DNA of 64,000 nt, from positions 937,501 through 1,001,500 of the forward strand of contig JANKKI010000274.1 of NCBI GenBank assembly GCA_025175665.1, given 5' to 3'. Below, piece after piece: positions 22,105-33,392 of the stretch. Each line of letters starts with the position of its first letter. The stretch's first letter is position 1. This DNA comes from Cinchona pubescens. Lineage: Eukaryota; Streptophyta; Magnoliopsida; Gentianales; Rubiaceae. The notes beneath the pieces were generated by a model that was given only the letters and a program-made list of their open reading frames with translations, did no database searches and was not told the DNA's origin. Position numbers and translations under genes: made by a program.

Positions 22105-25100
22105 ATCATTGCTATCAAGCTAATAAATCAAATTTTTATGTAAGGTAAGTTTTTGTTACTATTTTTCAAATTGTAAAAAAAAATACTAGGAAAAGCACTT
22201 TATATGAAAATAAAATTGTCTTACAACTTTGATTTTAATTTGTTAAAAATAATATGTGGTTCCATTTCAAAATTAATTTGCAACGAATGACGTGATCCAT
22301 TAAATTTCTTAATTAATTTAAAATTCTTTGTACAATTGATGTGGGACAGGTTATTATTTGACAATTTGAATTTAAGTAACAAAAACTTACCTAAATTACC
22401 CAGGATGTACTTAGAATAAGTCAATGGAAAAGCGTTTGCCACTTTTTTGTCAATTGAATGTTGAAACTTATTCTTTATATATGTAAATAATTTGAATTCT
22501 ATTTAAGTAATCACCCGAAAGTTGATAATGTATTTTGCAGAAAACATTTTGTTGTTTAATTTTTATAGGTGCTTTGATTGGAGATATATTTGCAGAAAAC
22601 TATTTGATTTTGGATTTTTGTATGTGTTTTTGTTGTAACTGTATTGATGATATCTATAAGTTTAAGTCTCCTATTTTTTATACTCATGAATTGTTATAAG
22701 AGATCGGATATTAAAATTTGTAGCATTAATGTTGAAAAAGTTTGTATTGGTAATGATTTATTATCATAACCATTTTTCTTTAGGATATTTATCAAATTCA
22801 TGACCATTAGTTGTATTTGTTATGAATGACACGTGTTTCTTCCTTTTCTAATCCACCAAGATCAATGCTTCATAATCTTGGCCATGATTCAAATTCAAGG
22901 TTGGAGTTAGAGTTAAGAACCTGATGTTATGTGGGCAACGACTTTGATTGAAAAGTAACTTTTTACACAATAAATGATTTTAAAACTAAAGAAACCACAG
23001 AGTACTCAACTTTTATATAACATGTACTTGAAAATAAATTTAAATTGAAATTATATCCATTTTATGTACTAAACTCAAAATTCTTTGAAAATTTTATGCT
23101 TTTTTGTTATAATTATATTTAGTTTTGAATATAAACTCATTTCAATTGTATGTGTATATTTTAATTTAATGATTTCAAATGTGTAGGTTGCCAAGGTAAA
23201 GAAAAAGTTGACAAATTTTAGGGCTACAATTATATGAGGAGTAATTATCCACTCTCACTCAAACATGGCTCCACTACTATAATTCGTTAGATGCTAAACA
23301 AGGTTTTGCTCTTTCTGAAAAAACACTTAAAAGCGAATGAAGAAATGTTTATCGATAAAAGATTAATACCAAAGAGCTTTATATTCTCCAAAATAGTTAG
23401 ATGTTTGAATAAAAGATTTGTTCTTACTAAAAAAGTATTTAGAAACAATGAAAAAAGTCTTATATATGAAAAGATTAATTCTAAAGAGAAGGTTATGGTA
23501 AAATTACAATACAAAGACAAACACATATAATCCCCAAAGCAATTAGATATTTAAATCAAATCCCTATGTCTCTTATAGAGCATACCTTAAATATAGTTAA
23601 TGAGAATGACTTTTTAAAACACTCTTGTATTAACCTTTCATACTATGCAATAAATTGTAATAATTATAATATCTTAACTTTTCCTATTGTGACAAAAATT
23701 GTAAAAAAATATTTTATTTAATTTAAAAAGTGTAGGTAATAAACATGTCACTATAACTATTAAGACTTGTGAAATGATAGATAAACTACTCATTAGTCAT
23801 ATTTACTCCACAGGTTTGCTGTGAAATTAGGAGTAGCATTTATATTAATTTTTTTCTTTCTTTTTTTTAAACTTGGACTACGTGGTAATTTAAGAATAGA
23901 GTTGCTAACTAGAGAGTGAATGGTGTTACCTAAGGAAAAATAGAATTATACTTTCTTAAGACTAAAATACTACTAAAACTTTTGTAAGGAAGGTAAATTT
24001 TGTAATATTAATGAAGTTGTTTGTTTTATTAAACAAAAAAGTTATTAAAACTGTATTCTCATGTGTTATGATATATAAAATTGATTGGAAAACATAAAAC
24101 TAAATAAGTTAAGAAAAATCATAAATATTAATGTCCTGTTTGTGTTTAATTTGCAAAACAAAAAAAAATTATCATTATCTTTATTCAAATAATTGTATTA
24201 CCATCCATATATTTAGCAGACAAATTAGAAAATAAAATTAAGGCAGATAAAGCTAAGAAATCAAAAGAATTTGCTAAGAGCAAATAAAAAGTAAATAAAT
24301 TTGCATTTTTAATACAAGCATTTTCCAAGTGTTAAATTGAAGTTCTACAGACCATAAGTACGACATTAGATTTACATAAAAATATTGCCTTTTAATTGAA
24401 ATGGTAAACATGTCTAAATATAGCCTAGGTTTGCAATGAGATAAAGCTAAAAGATGAGTTCAATTGATTGTGAAAATAAATGCACAACAAAACAAGCGAA
24501 GAGTTAAACATATATATTCAGTCAATAATTTGCATCTTTACTCTTAAATTGCAGCTCTACTAATCATTTAGGTCCTAATTTGTGAAAACCTAAAAACCTA
24601 AAAACCTAAAAGGTATCCCACTTCCTCCATCTATGATTACTTTTGGACATATGATTTCACTTATAAATAAGAGTTATACAATCAAGTACAAGCAAGGCAA
24701 CAACAAAAATAATAATTGATGAATAATTTAATTGTTAAGGTAAGCCAAAGTAGTAAGTTTTAAAAAACTATAAGATTCATTATCAAGTTATGTGCATCTG
24801 TTTTTAGGAACATAATGAACCACTATATTGCAAAAAAATTATAATCTTATAAGACAACTTGACTTACTAAGAATTTCAAATTTTTTTGAATTCTTGAATT
24901 ACAATCTAAGACTAGTAATTTTTCGAATTAGCTGTCTAAAAGAGAACATAATCAAATCACTTATAAAGATCGAGAAGTAAAGATAAGGAATAAATGAATC
25001 TATTTTGCAAAAACATACCAATAGATTCAAAAATGATAAAAGTACAAAAGATAAGTTAGGACTTTCTTGTACTTGTCTAAGATAAATAGATTTTCATAAT

Positions 25101-25723
25101 TAACCCACCCAAAACATTAACAACTTATAACAAATAAGCAATATAGTATTCATGACATTGCTAATTGTTATAAACAAATCAAAACAAAAGTAAAAATATA
25201 TAAATGCTTGTTTAAATTTATATTCAGTATCAAGTTTTTCAAGAAAAAATATAAAATGAAAATAATTTTTTATTAGATATAGTTAAATTAATATGCTTAT
25301 ATTTAATATGTAGTGTATGTTGACAGTTGCATTATATCAAGTATCAAGACTTGTGATTACACTTCTTTTAATTGATTAAACAACCATAGTTTTATGAAAT
25401 GTTTGTAATTCCAAATTCAATATTACTTAATATTATTTGATGTGCTAAACCTAATACTTCATTTATAATTGTAAAGTAAGTGTTTCCTTCTACCCAAAAA
25501 ATTCATAGCATTAATTAAACAAACAAAACTTAAAACTATATGTATGTACCCTATGTGCAGCATACGCTATATTTATTAATGTGTATAAGAGATTTGTTTA
25601 GAAATATAATAAAATAGACGTGCATCTTATTAGTAATAATAAAATTGTACAATACACGAGCACAACAATATTGAATATGGTTTACAAATCATTGCGGATG
25701 GGTAAAAATATTGGTTGAATACC
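22105..25723. other. AT-rich intergenic DNA between adapter junctions
   Basis: No gene recognised. Frames at 23291-23530 on both strands are low-complexity AT-driven sequence. Order and linkage of this stretch are doubtful because junctions lie on either side. Confidence 0.4.
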
Positions 25724-25740
25724 CATCTAGATGTGTATAA
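25724..25740. other. Partial Nextera junction (artefact)
   Basis: CATCTAGATGTGTATAA is a 17-base exact match to the centre of two joined Nextera mosaic ends, and it extends three bases further left with one mismatch. Chance occurrence in this window is very unlikely. Confidence 0.75.
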
Positions 25741-25881
25741 TTTCTGTCCATTTCATCAAACCATATAGTATTCAACAAAACCAACAAAGAAAACAACATC
25801 AAGAATGATGCATATGACCTTTTACTGGGGTAAAAATGTGACCCTTTTGTTCAATTTCTGAAAAACTGATTCTCATATCAC

Positions 25882-26283
25882 CTATGCATTAACTTTAATT
25901 ACTGGTCTGCATAATCTTCTCCATCTTTTACCAAGATCATGATTTTCTTGCAAATTCAAATACGACCCCTCTTCGTCACTCTTATACAGCTTTCGATGTG
26001 ATGCAATCGATTGCATATTGGAGATTATTAAAGTTTGGTGGATAGGTTTTGATTTAAAATCAACTCGGCTATTGGATATCTTCAGATGTTGGCCGTCATG
26101 TCTTTCAATGGAGGGGTGTTTTTGGCTGTTCTTTTGAGACTTTCTTTGGGCTATTTGCTTTTCAGGAGTGGTTATAATACTGATGAGCATGTTGTTGTTC
26201 TTGATAAAATCCTTGTGCTTGTGCTTGATCGATGACAAGCACAAGGAAATTTTTGTATGGAACGGTATCAGACATCCGTTCAT
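25882..26283 (-). other. Open frame next to an adapter junction, unidentified
   Basis: A 133-codon minus-strand frame with less AT-biased codon use than the surroundings, especially residues 70-133 (DFKSKPIHQTLIISN ... GKRWRRLCRPVIKVN). I do not recognise it. It stops within 35 bases of the adapter junction at 26314, so it may be a fragment of a gene joined here by the library artefact. It could also be chance. Confidence 0.25.
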
Positions 26284-26313
26284 CTATGAGAAATCAAAGC
26301 ACAAGTAGAATCA

Positions 26314-26345
26314 CTGTCTCTTATACACATCTAGATGTGTATAAG
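26314..26345. other. Nextera transposase adapter junction (artefact)
   Basis: CTGTCTCTTATACACATCT (exact mosaic end, 26314-26332) followed by AGATGTGTATAAG (26333-26345), the start of the inverse mosaic end. In one frame it translates to VSYTHLDVYK, a known contaminant peptide of draft plant proteomes. Confidence 0.97.
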
Positions 26346-26623
26346 GATTCGATTTATATAAAAATTTCCGTTATGTTACCATCTATAATATATGTATATA
26401 CATTTTCTTTTTCTTTTGTGTAAGAAACCTTGTAAAATAATCTTTAAATCAAGACAGATCTAATTGTATCTTTTATGTGTTAAATGTTTTCTTTCTTAAT
26501 TTGTAATTTATTTTTTTTATAAAAAAGTTTAGGAAGATATTTTTTTTTTCCGGTTCAAGTATTACTTCCGACACATATTTAAGTGACTAAATAAACCGAT
26601 ATATGTGACTGTAGAGAATTTGA

Positions 26624-27479
26624 GAAACTTTATTATGGGAAGATTCAACCAAATATCATGTCGAGAGAAAATTCTGCAATTATGTTTGCTTTGAAAATTA
26701 TTCTTTTTAGGTGTTGATTTGAAATTGAGTTTCTGTCAAGGTGGAACTCGCATTTAACAAATGCGAGTTATATGACCTTGCATTTATTAAATTTGAGGTC
26801 ATATGAAATTGAATTTTTAAAAAAAAATAAAATAAAATTGCATGAGCTCGCATTTAATTTTTTTTGCTTAAGGACTTCTGCCAACTATAATCTTATTTGT
26901 TGAACATGAACAAACGTGTCTCTGCAAACTTGCACCAGCCAAGCCATATTTCTTCCTCTTGTGTCCCACCTTCTTAGACCAAAACATCAAACCAAAAAGT
27001 TCATTTTTAACCGTCCATTTCCACCACTAGACTAAGAAAATATTCAAGTATAAATTTTTGCATGACCTTGCATTTGGGTAATTTTTTTTTTTTTAAAATG
27101 GCTTCGCGATTTCTATCAATTATAATGGCACTAAAAAAAAAATTCTCCAGAATGCGAGGTCATGGAATTTTTTATTTTATTTTAAAAATGTCAAAAAAAA
27201 TTTCTTAGACCTCGCATTCAATAGATGCGAGGTCATAAAACTCGCATTTACCAAATGCGAGTTTCACCTTGACAGAAACACAATTTCAAATCAACACCTA
27301 AAAAGAATAATTTTCAAAATAAGCACAATTTTAAAATTTTCTCGTCATATCAAGTGATATCCCCAAATCAATAAGATTCCACTATTTAAAGTTGTGAGCC
27401 TAAATGCTAGAATTTCATTGGTTTGAAAATACCACTTAGCATGACACTTGGTAAGACCTTCCTATAATAAAATTTTTTC
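26624..27479. mobile_element. MITE family B copy interrupted by another element
   Basis: Left end GAAACTTTATTATGGGAAG and right end CTTCCTATAATAAAATTTTTTC are inverse to each other and match the uninterrupted copy at 31911-32090. The middle is occupied by the element at 26664-27342. Confidence 0.6.
26664..27342. mobile_element. Mutator-like MITE, same family as 11507-12287
   Basis: About 679 bp. Inverted arms of around 110 bases: TTGAAAATTATTCTTTTTAG, GTGTTGATTTGAAATTG, TTTCTGTCAAGGTG, AACTCGCATTT...AAATGCGAGTT, all repeated in inverse at 27230-27335. The CTCGCATT and ATGCGAGGTC boxes are shared with the element at 11507. No exact target duplication was found at the edges. Confidence 0.75.
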
Positions 27480-29070
27480 GTGAGGGGGGCAAAGAATAGA
27501 AGAGACTTAATTTTGGTGTTTGTTATTTGTAATTCAACAATGACAACCAATTTTCTGGTTGAGGCAGAGCCAAAAATTGATGCTCCAACCAATTTTTGGG
27601 CTGTTTTGTTTAGTCATAAATGCAAAATGGTGACAGCTTATCTTGAATTATACCGGGTTTTGGGCACCATGCATGGAAAGATAGTTGAATTTGATATTTT
27701 TGGAGTATTATTAACTAGAATATAAAAATAGGATTAATTGTAATATTTGCACCTTTGAAGTATCACATATTCCACTTTATACACTAAAACTATACTAAAT
27801 ATTTTAATACTTCAAACTACAAATTGTGCAAACCAATTGAAAATTAATAAAATTTTGTAGTTATTCTGAATAAAAAGACTAATTTGTCTCTTGTACATTG
27901 GTATCTTGTTTGTGTAAATATTCTTATTTATCTATTTGTGTTTAAATCTTTCCATTAATGAATAACTAATTAAAATTCTCTAACTTTAAAGTGATTTGAA
28001 CAATATGTCTTAGATTTATACATAGTGTATTCTACTCAAATGTTACAATTAATAGTTTAGGGTACACATAGTAAACTATTGATAGTTCAAAGATACAATT
28101 TTTTATTAATCTTTAAAATATTAGAATTATATGTTTGTAAAATTGACAATGGCTACATTTCGGTAGCCATTGTTTGGCCATTGGTGGATATTATTTGGTC
28201 AAAACTTTGAGTTATTTTTGAAAATAATAATATAAGAATTTAAGTATGAGCTACTAATTATTCTAAAATAAATGTTCGGTGCGAAATAATGTGAATTCCA
28301 AGATAACCTTTTGGATAAGAAATAATGCATTAATAATGTTGAATTAGCGTTTTTGATACGGCACATAAGCTTAATAAATATTTGGATGTACATATCATTT
28401 CAGAATAATGATCTTTATAAGAGTTCCCATCATTTTGGAATAACAAAATAAGTTTTTTTAGCAGAAAATGGAAATCTTTGTTGAGAATAACTAATTATTT
28501 TTCAAATAGTTGTAGTAATTACAAAATAGCCTCATTTTTTAATACAAGTTTAAAATTTTTTAACATATTAAAATTATAGAATAAAAAAAATTCACCAAAA
28601 AATAAGGATGTTGGTGGAGAAATTGAGTGGAGAAATTGGCAAATCCGCACCAAATAGTTGGGCCAACGGGTGCAAAATGGAATTTCATTTTTTTTAAGTA
28701 AGATTTATAATGTGTTTTTTTCAATTATATGTACATTAGTATCAAATCAAATACCAAGGACAGAAACAAAGCTTGTTTTCAACAGTTTATTAAAAGTTAT
28801 TTATAATTTTTTGAAATTGAAATTATTTTTTAAAAATAATTTATTGACAAAATTGAAATTTTGTTTTTGATTTTTATGTTTACAAAAGTGCCATTGTCCA
28901 TTCCCAAAAAAAAAAAAAGAAAAAAAAAAAGGGCAAACTATAACTTTTCAATAATGTAGACAAAAAGCTTTAAGCTGAGTGGTTGATAATGGTTGAACCA
29001 CTAATGTAGAGAAAATTTGTATAACATAATTTTGTGTAAGGCTTGTGCCTGCTAAGTACATGGAATTGAA
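27480..29070. other. AT-rich intergenic DNA
   Basis: No convincing gene. The frame at 27480-27725 (81 codons) has no recognisable motif. Confidence 0.35.
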
Positions 29071-29780
29071 CCGAAGTCTACAATTAGATTTTTATTTTGG
29101 GTCCTTTTCTAGGTCAAAAATAATGGTAGGTTATAATGGCAGGTTTTCATCCGTGTGATAGAGAAAGTTAATATTGAATTACGATTTTGTGTCAAAATCA
29201 CTCAATTATATTAAATCATTAATTCCGATTTTAAATTTTTGGTTGAATTTTATTTCTTCTTTCTCAAATATCATAATGACACATCAATAACTTTACTGTA
29301 CAAAAAAATAGTGTTGCAAATAATAGGTACTACATAGTATAATATAAGAAATTCAACCGTCCGAAATAATTAGTGTTACGACGGCTTTTTTTCATATTAT
29401 TGGTCTTTTTTATGCTGAAATATTGGATCATTGGTCTAACCGAACTGATGTCTACAATCAAATTTTATTTTGGGTCCTTTTCTAGGTCAAAGATAATGGC
29501 AGGTTTTGATTCGTGTGATGAAGTAAGTTAATATTGAATCACGGTTTTGTGTCAAAATCACTCAATCATATTGAATCATTAATTTTTAATTGTAAATTTT
29601 TGGTCGAATTTTATTTTTTCTTTCTCAAATATAATGACACATTAATAACTTATTGTAAAAAATTAGTATTGCAAATAATAGGTATTACATAGTATAATAT
29701 AAGAAATTCAACTATCTAAAATAATTAATGTTACAAATAATAGGTACTATGTAGTATAATATAAGAAATTCAACAGAATT
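29071..29780. repeat. 374-bp tandem duplication
   Basis: A block with GTCTACAATTAGATTTTTAT, TTTTGGGTCCTTTTCTAGG, GTGTCAAAATCACTCAAT and ATAGTATAATATAAGAAATT starts near 29076 and again near 29450 (period 374). The last 50 bases recur a third time at about 29726-29775. Confidence 0.85.
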
Positions 29781-30019
29781 GATCATTATGGTGTGTATTG
29801 TACAATATTATATATTTTAAAATTTTATATTAGGTATTGAAAGCTATAATATGATTAATTTAATGAGATTATAGAATTATTCTAAAATACATGCAAAATA
29901 ATTTATGTTCTAATTTCTTTTCAGGAAAATGGCACAGCTGTGTCCACGGCATGAGATGAGACCAGTTGTTGTAGCATGTTTCCATCGCAAAAGGACACAT
30001 ATGGATGATTTTAATTTAT

Positions 30020-30165
30020 GGGAAATTTTACAGTTTATTTTAGGAAATTATTCCGTTGGTTTTAAAGGTTTGTACAGTATAAGATTTTAAAACACATAAT
30101 ATTGTACTATATAAACTTTTAAAGTATAAGAAAATGATTCCCTAAAGAGAATTGTAGAATTTTCC
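30020..30165. repeat. MITE family A copy
   Basis: GGGAAATTTTACAGTTTA on the left pairs with GAGAATTGTAGAATTTTCC on the right. About 146 bp; the core has TTGTACAGTATAAG and its inverse TTGTACTATATAAAC. Confidence 0.65.
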
Positions 30166-30399
30166 TTAATTTCAATCCCACATAAAAGCACAAGGTTTTA
30201 ATGTGAGATATTTATGACCTTTAAACTCTCTTGCCTCAATAACTAATTCGTGCAATAGGGTTACTCCATTTTTTTGTTATACCAGAATTAAAGAAAAAAG
30301 AAATTGAAAAAATGTAGAAAAATGAAAAAGTTGGGTTATTCCGGGTCTTGACTGAGAGGGTTTTTTAAACAAAAATGATGTATTGAATTAAAGGTAAAC

Positions 30400-30790
30400 G
30401 AATCGAGTCGAATGTGAATTAGTGTTTTACTCAAGTTTGAACTGAAAATTTTTATGAGGCTTGGTTCGAAAAAATTGATAAAACTCAAATTCTATTCAAA
30501 CTTGCTCGAAAATATGTAAAACGAACTCGAACTCGAATTCGAATTCAAGTAATTCAACTTTTTCATAAGTAGAAGATATAATTTTTTTAAAAGAATTTAG
30601 GTATTTTAGTAATTTTATATGTAATAAAAAATTTGAATATATATATATATATACACTCGAAAATTCGATGAGCATTCGAACAGAATATATGTATATTTGA
30701 TATTGGCTTGTTAAGGGATTTAAACTCGAACATGTTCCATTCGAATTCGAATCAAATTTTTGACCGAATTATTTCCAAACAACTAAATTC
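30400..30790. repeat. Degenerate TTCGAATTCGA-type repeat
   Basis: Rich in GAACTCGAACTCGAATTCG and TCGAATTCGAATCAA runs, with an AT dinucleotide stretch at about 30638-30652. This type of sequence is common in plant intergenic repeats; class not assigned. Confidence 0.4.
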
Positions 30791-31407
30791 TTTTATTTCA
30801 TCCCATATGAAACTAATGAATAACAAATGAAGTGTCCCGAATCCTTAGTTATTTAGAAATCATAAAAAATTCGGTAAGAGTAATTAGTAACACGTCGAAC
30901 AAGGTAAATATTTAGGAAAATTTAATTTTTGATTCTATTTATAAATTTTGTAGTATGAATTAAATTTAAAAAAATTTATGATATCAATTGATGTAAGTAA
31001 AATTTTTTAAAATTTAATTCTAATTACAGAAGTAAAATCAAAGATCGAGTTTACCTAAATATTTCCAGCCGAACAAATACACAAATTTGAGTAACACTAG
31101 CAGAAAACTGAATTGCACTAGACCACCTTACATCTTAAATATTTTCAGATTTTCTATTCGTATGGGAACAAAATTAATAAGTCCGGGACAGGAGACAGTC
31201 AATTAATAGTCCGTAGGTCCCTTTTCATGGCAAACCATTCAAGAACACCCTACAACGTACGATACGATACTAGTGGGATCCTAGGATCCTTTTTCTCATA
31301 ATCCATAGTGAAAGTCATTTTCCAGTTGATAATACTGGTATTTATATTATTCTTAACTACAACCTATTATAAAGAGCCCAAAAGGTAAGTAATAATAGGA
31401 AAATTGT

Positions 31408-31562
31408 TATATGGAGTCGATTTACGATAAGTAAGATAAATTTTTTGATCTATATTTATTTAAATTATTTTAAAAGAAATTATTTTTAATGAAGTAGAAT
31501 AATGTAGATGAATATGGATCAAAGAATCCATTTCACCTATCATTGATCGGATCCATATAAAA
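31408..31562. repeat. MITE family C copy, diverged
   Basis: TTATATGGAGTCGATTTA at the left and GATCGGATCCATATAA at the right are inverse, with a second paired box GATCTATATT / AATATGGATC. Related to the tighter hairpin at 32645. Confidence 0.55.
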
Positions 31563-31910
31563 ATTTTTCGATAACAATATCTTCACGTATGCTCAATATA
31601 TATATTTAAGTAAATTCTACGGTACTACTACTGCATATTGCAATTGTATATCTTTAAAATTTAAATCAACAATATCATACTTAACGATATTTTAAAATTA
31701 CTTATTTAATTGATAAATTGTTAACAGGAGGAATAGTTAAATTAAATAAATAAGATAATAAAGTCTAGTACAAATAATAAAATTATATTTTTTTATGTGA
31801 TTTGGGTCTTGAGTCATCAAAAAATAAGCGAATCTTCACGATAAATTATCTTCTAAAAAAAATTAAATAGATAAAGGTTTATAATTTGTGGTATAAATAG
31901 AAAAAGTAAG

Positions 31911-32090
31911 GAAACATTTTATTATAGAAAAATCTTATCAAATTATAATACCAAGTGATATATCTAAATTAATAAAATTATAATATTTTAAATAATGACT
32001 TCACATTATTTTTAAATTCACCATTTTAATTAATAAAATTTCATTAATTTAAAAATATCATTTGATAGGATTTTCTTATTATAAAATTTC
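31911..32090. repeat. MITE family B copy, uninterrupted
   Basis: GAAACATTTTATTATAG at the left is the inverse of TATTATAAAATTTC at the right, with paired AAAATCTTATCAAAT / TTTGATAGGATTTT inside. About 180 bp. Confidence 0.6.
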
Positions 32091-32644
32091 TGAGAGGTAC
32101 CACTGCAGCAGTTCACTTCTGCTCACCATCTTGCGCACAAGTGGATGTATAAGTACATAAACAAAAGTCCGATTTGGCTGAAAAAACCTGTCATTTAACC
32201 ATCCCAAAAGGTCACCATAGCTAGGATTTACCCTTCAAAGAAATCGATGCCCCCAAAAAAAAAAAAATCACTAAGTAGTCCATTGACTTTATTGGTATAA
32301 GTTTACAAGATATTTTTATTAGGAGTTTGACAATTACTAGTAACATACATATGTTTATAATTCATTAATTCAAAGTATTGGTTTAAATTCCCAATTGATT
32401 CATTAATTAATCATGTTTTATTACGTTTAATGCATGTCTAGTGGGTCGCAACTTGTTCAATCTCCTCAAAAGAATTGTTAAAAAAAGAATCAATTGGAAG
32501 CTTGGGGAGGGGAAGGGGGGACAGAACCACATAAATGAAAAAGAAAAAAAAAAAAAAAATACACACCAAAACATCTTAAGGGCCTTTTGTGCCAATACAA
32601 AAAATATCAATATCACATGGATACAAGATTATGAAAAATTTGTG

Positions 32645-32772
32645 TATGGACCGGATCTATGACATAGTGTTATGTATTCATTGGTCCATGCTGCTTCACA
32701 TCATTCATTTAAGTGATGTGAAGCAATATGGACCAAGGAATCCATGGCACTATACCATAAATCCGATCCATA
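32645..32772. repeat. MITE family C copy forming a near-perfect hairpin
   Basis: TATGGACCGGATC at the left pairs with GATCCATA-type sequence at the right; the inner stem ATTGGTCCAT, TGCTTCACATCA pairs with TGATGTGAAGCA, ATGGACCAA across a short loop near 32710. A transcript would fold into a stem of about 60 base pairs. Confidence 0.75.
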
Positions 32773-33231
32773 TAAGAATATCTCCAAAATTATAATCACG
32801 TCAATTTTTTTATAGAAAGTAAAAAAATTATTCTACTTGTATTTTAGAGATAAAAGACAATGAACAAAATTTGAATGAATATCTAAAATTAATGATTGAT
32901 GATTTATTATAATTTTATCATGTAAAAGACACTTTAATAAGTAATTATAAATTTGTAAATTTTTTTTTATTTTTATTAATTCTATAATAGTGTTATATAA
33001 CACTAAATCGTTAAAATTATTCACATATTAGTTTGATAGCATTGATTTGGCACTGAAAATATAATGGCAAATAAAACCTAATTGGATTGAATTTGTAAAA
33101 AAAAAAAAAATTTTATACAAATCATATTTGAACGTTCACTTTTTAAATTCTAATCTAATTTAAAATTTTAAAAATATCAAATTTTCTTTTCAAGCCTAAA
33201 GGGAATTTTTAAATCTAATATATAACTTTTA
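32773..33231. other. AT-rich spacer before an adapter junction
   Basis: No gene or structured repeat seen. Confidence 0.35.
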
Positions 33232-33266
33232 TCTCTTATACACATCTAGATTTGTATAAGAGACAG
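33232..33266. other. Nextera transposase adapter junction (artefact)
   Basis: TCTCTTATACACATCT at 33232-33247 followed by AGATTTGTATAAGAGACAG at 33248-33266, the joined mosaic ends with one mismatch. It lies about 130 bases upstream of the hydrolase start, so the promoter of that gene may not be its own. Confidence 0.95.
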
Positions 33267-33392
33267 GCCTACCATCAATACAAATGCACTTCTTCCCAAA
33301 AAGGTCCTTTCATTCCTACAAATACCCACAAATCAAACCATCCAATCTCACTCTCCGTCAAACCAATTCAACAGTAAGGGGAAAAAATAAAA

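Noticed and set aside
23287..23530. Overlapping 79-codon frames on both strands
   Set aside because: Low-complexity AT-rich sequence with mirror-image frames and no motif.
26232..26423. 63-codon plus-strand frame containing VSYTHLDVYK
   Set aside because: It runs through the adapter junction, so it is partly library sequence.
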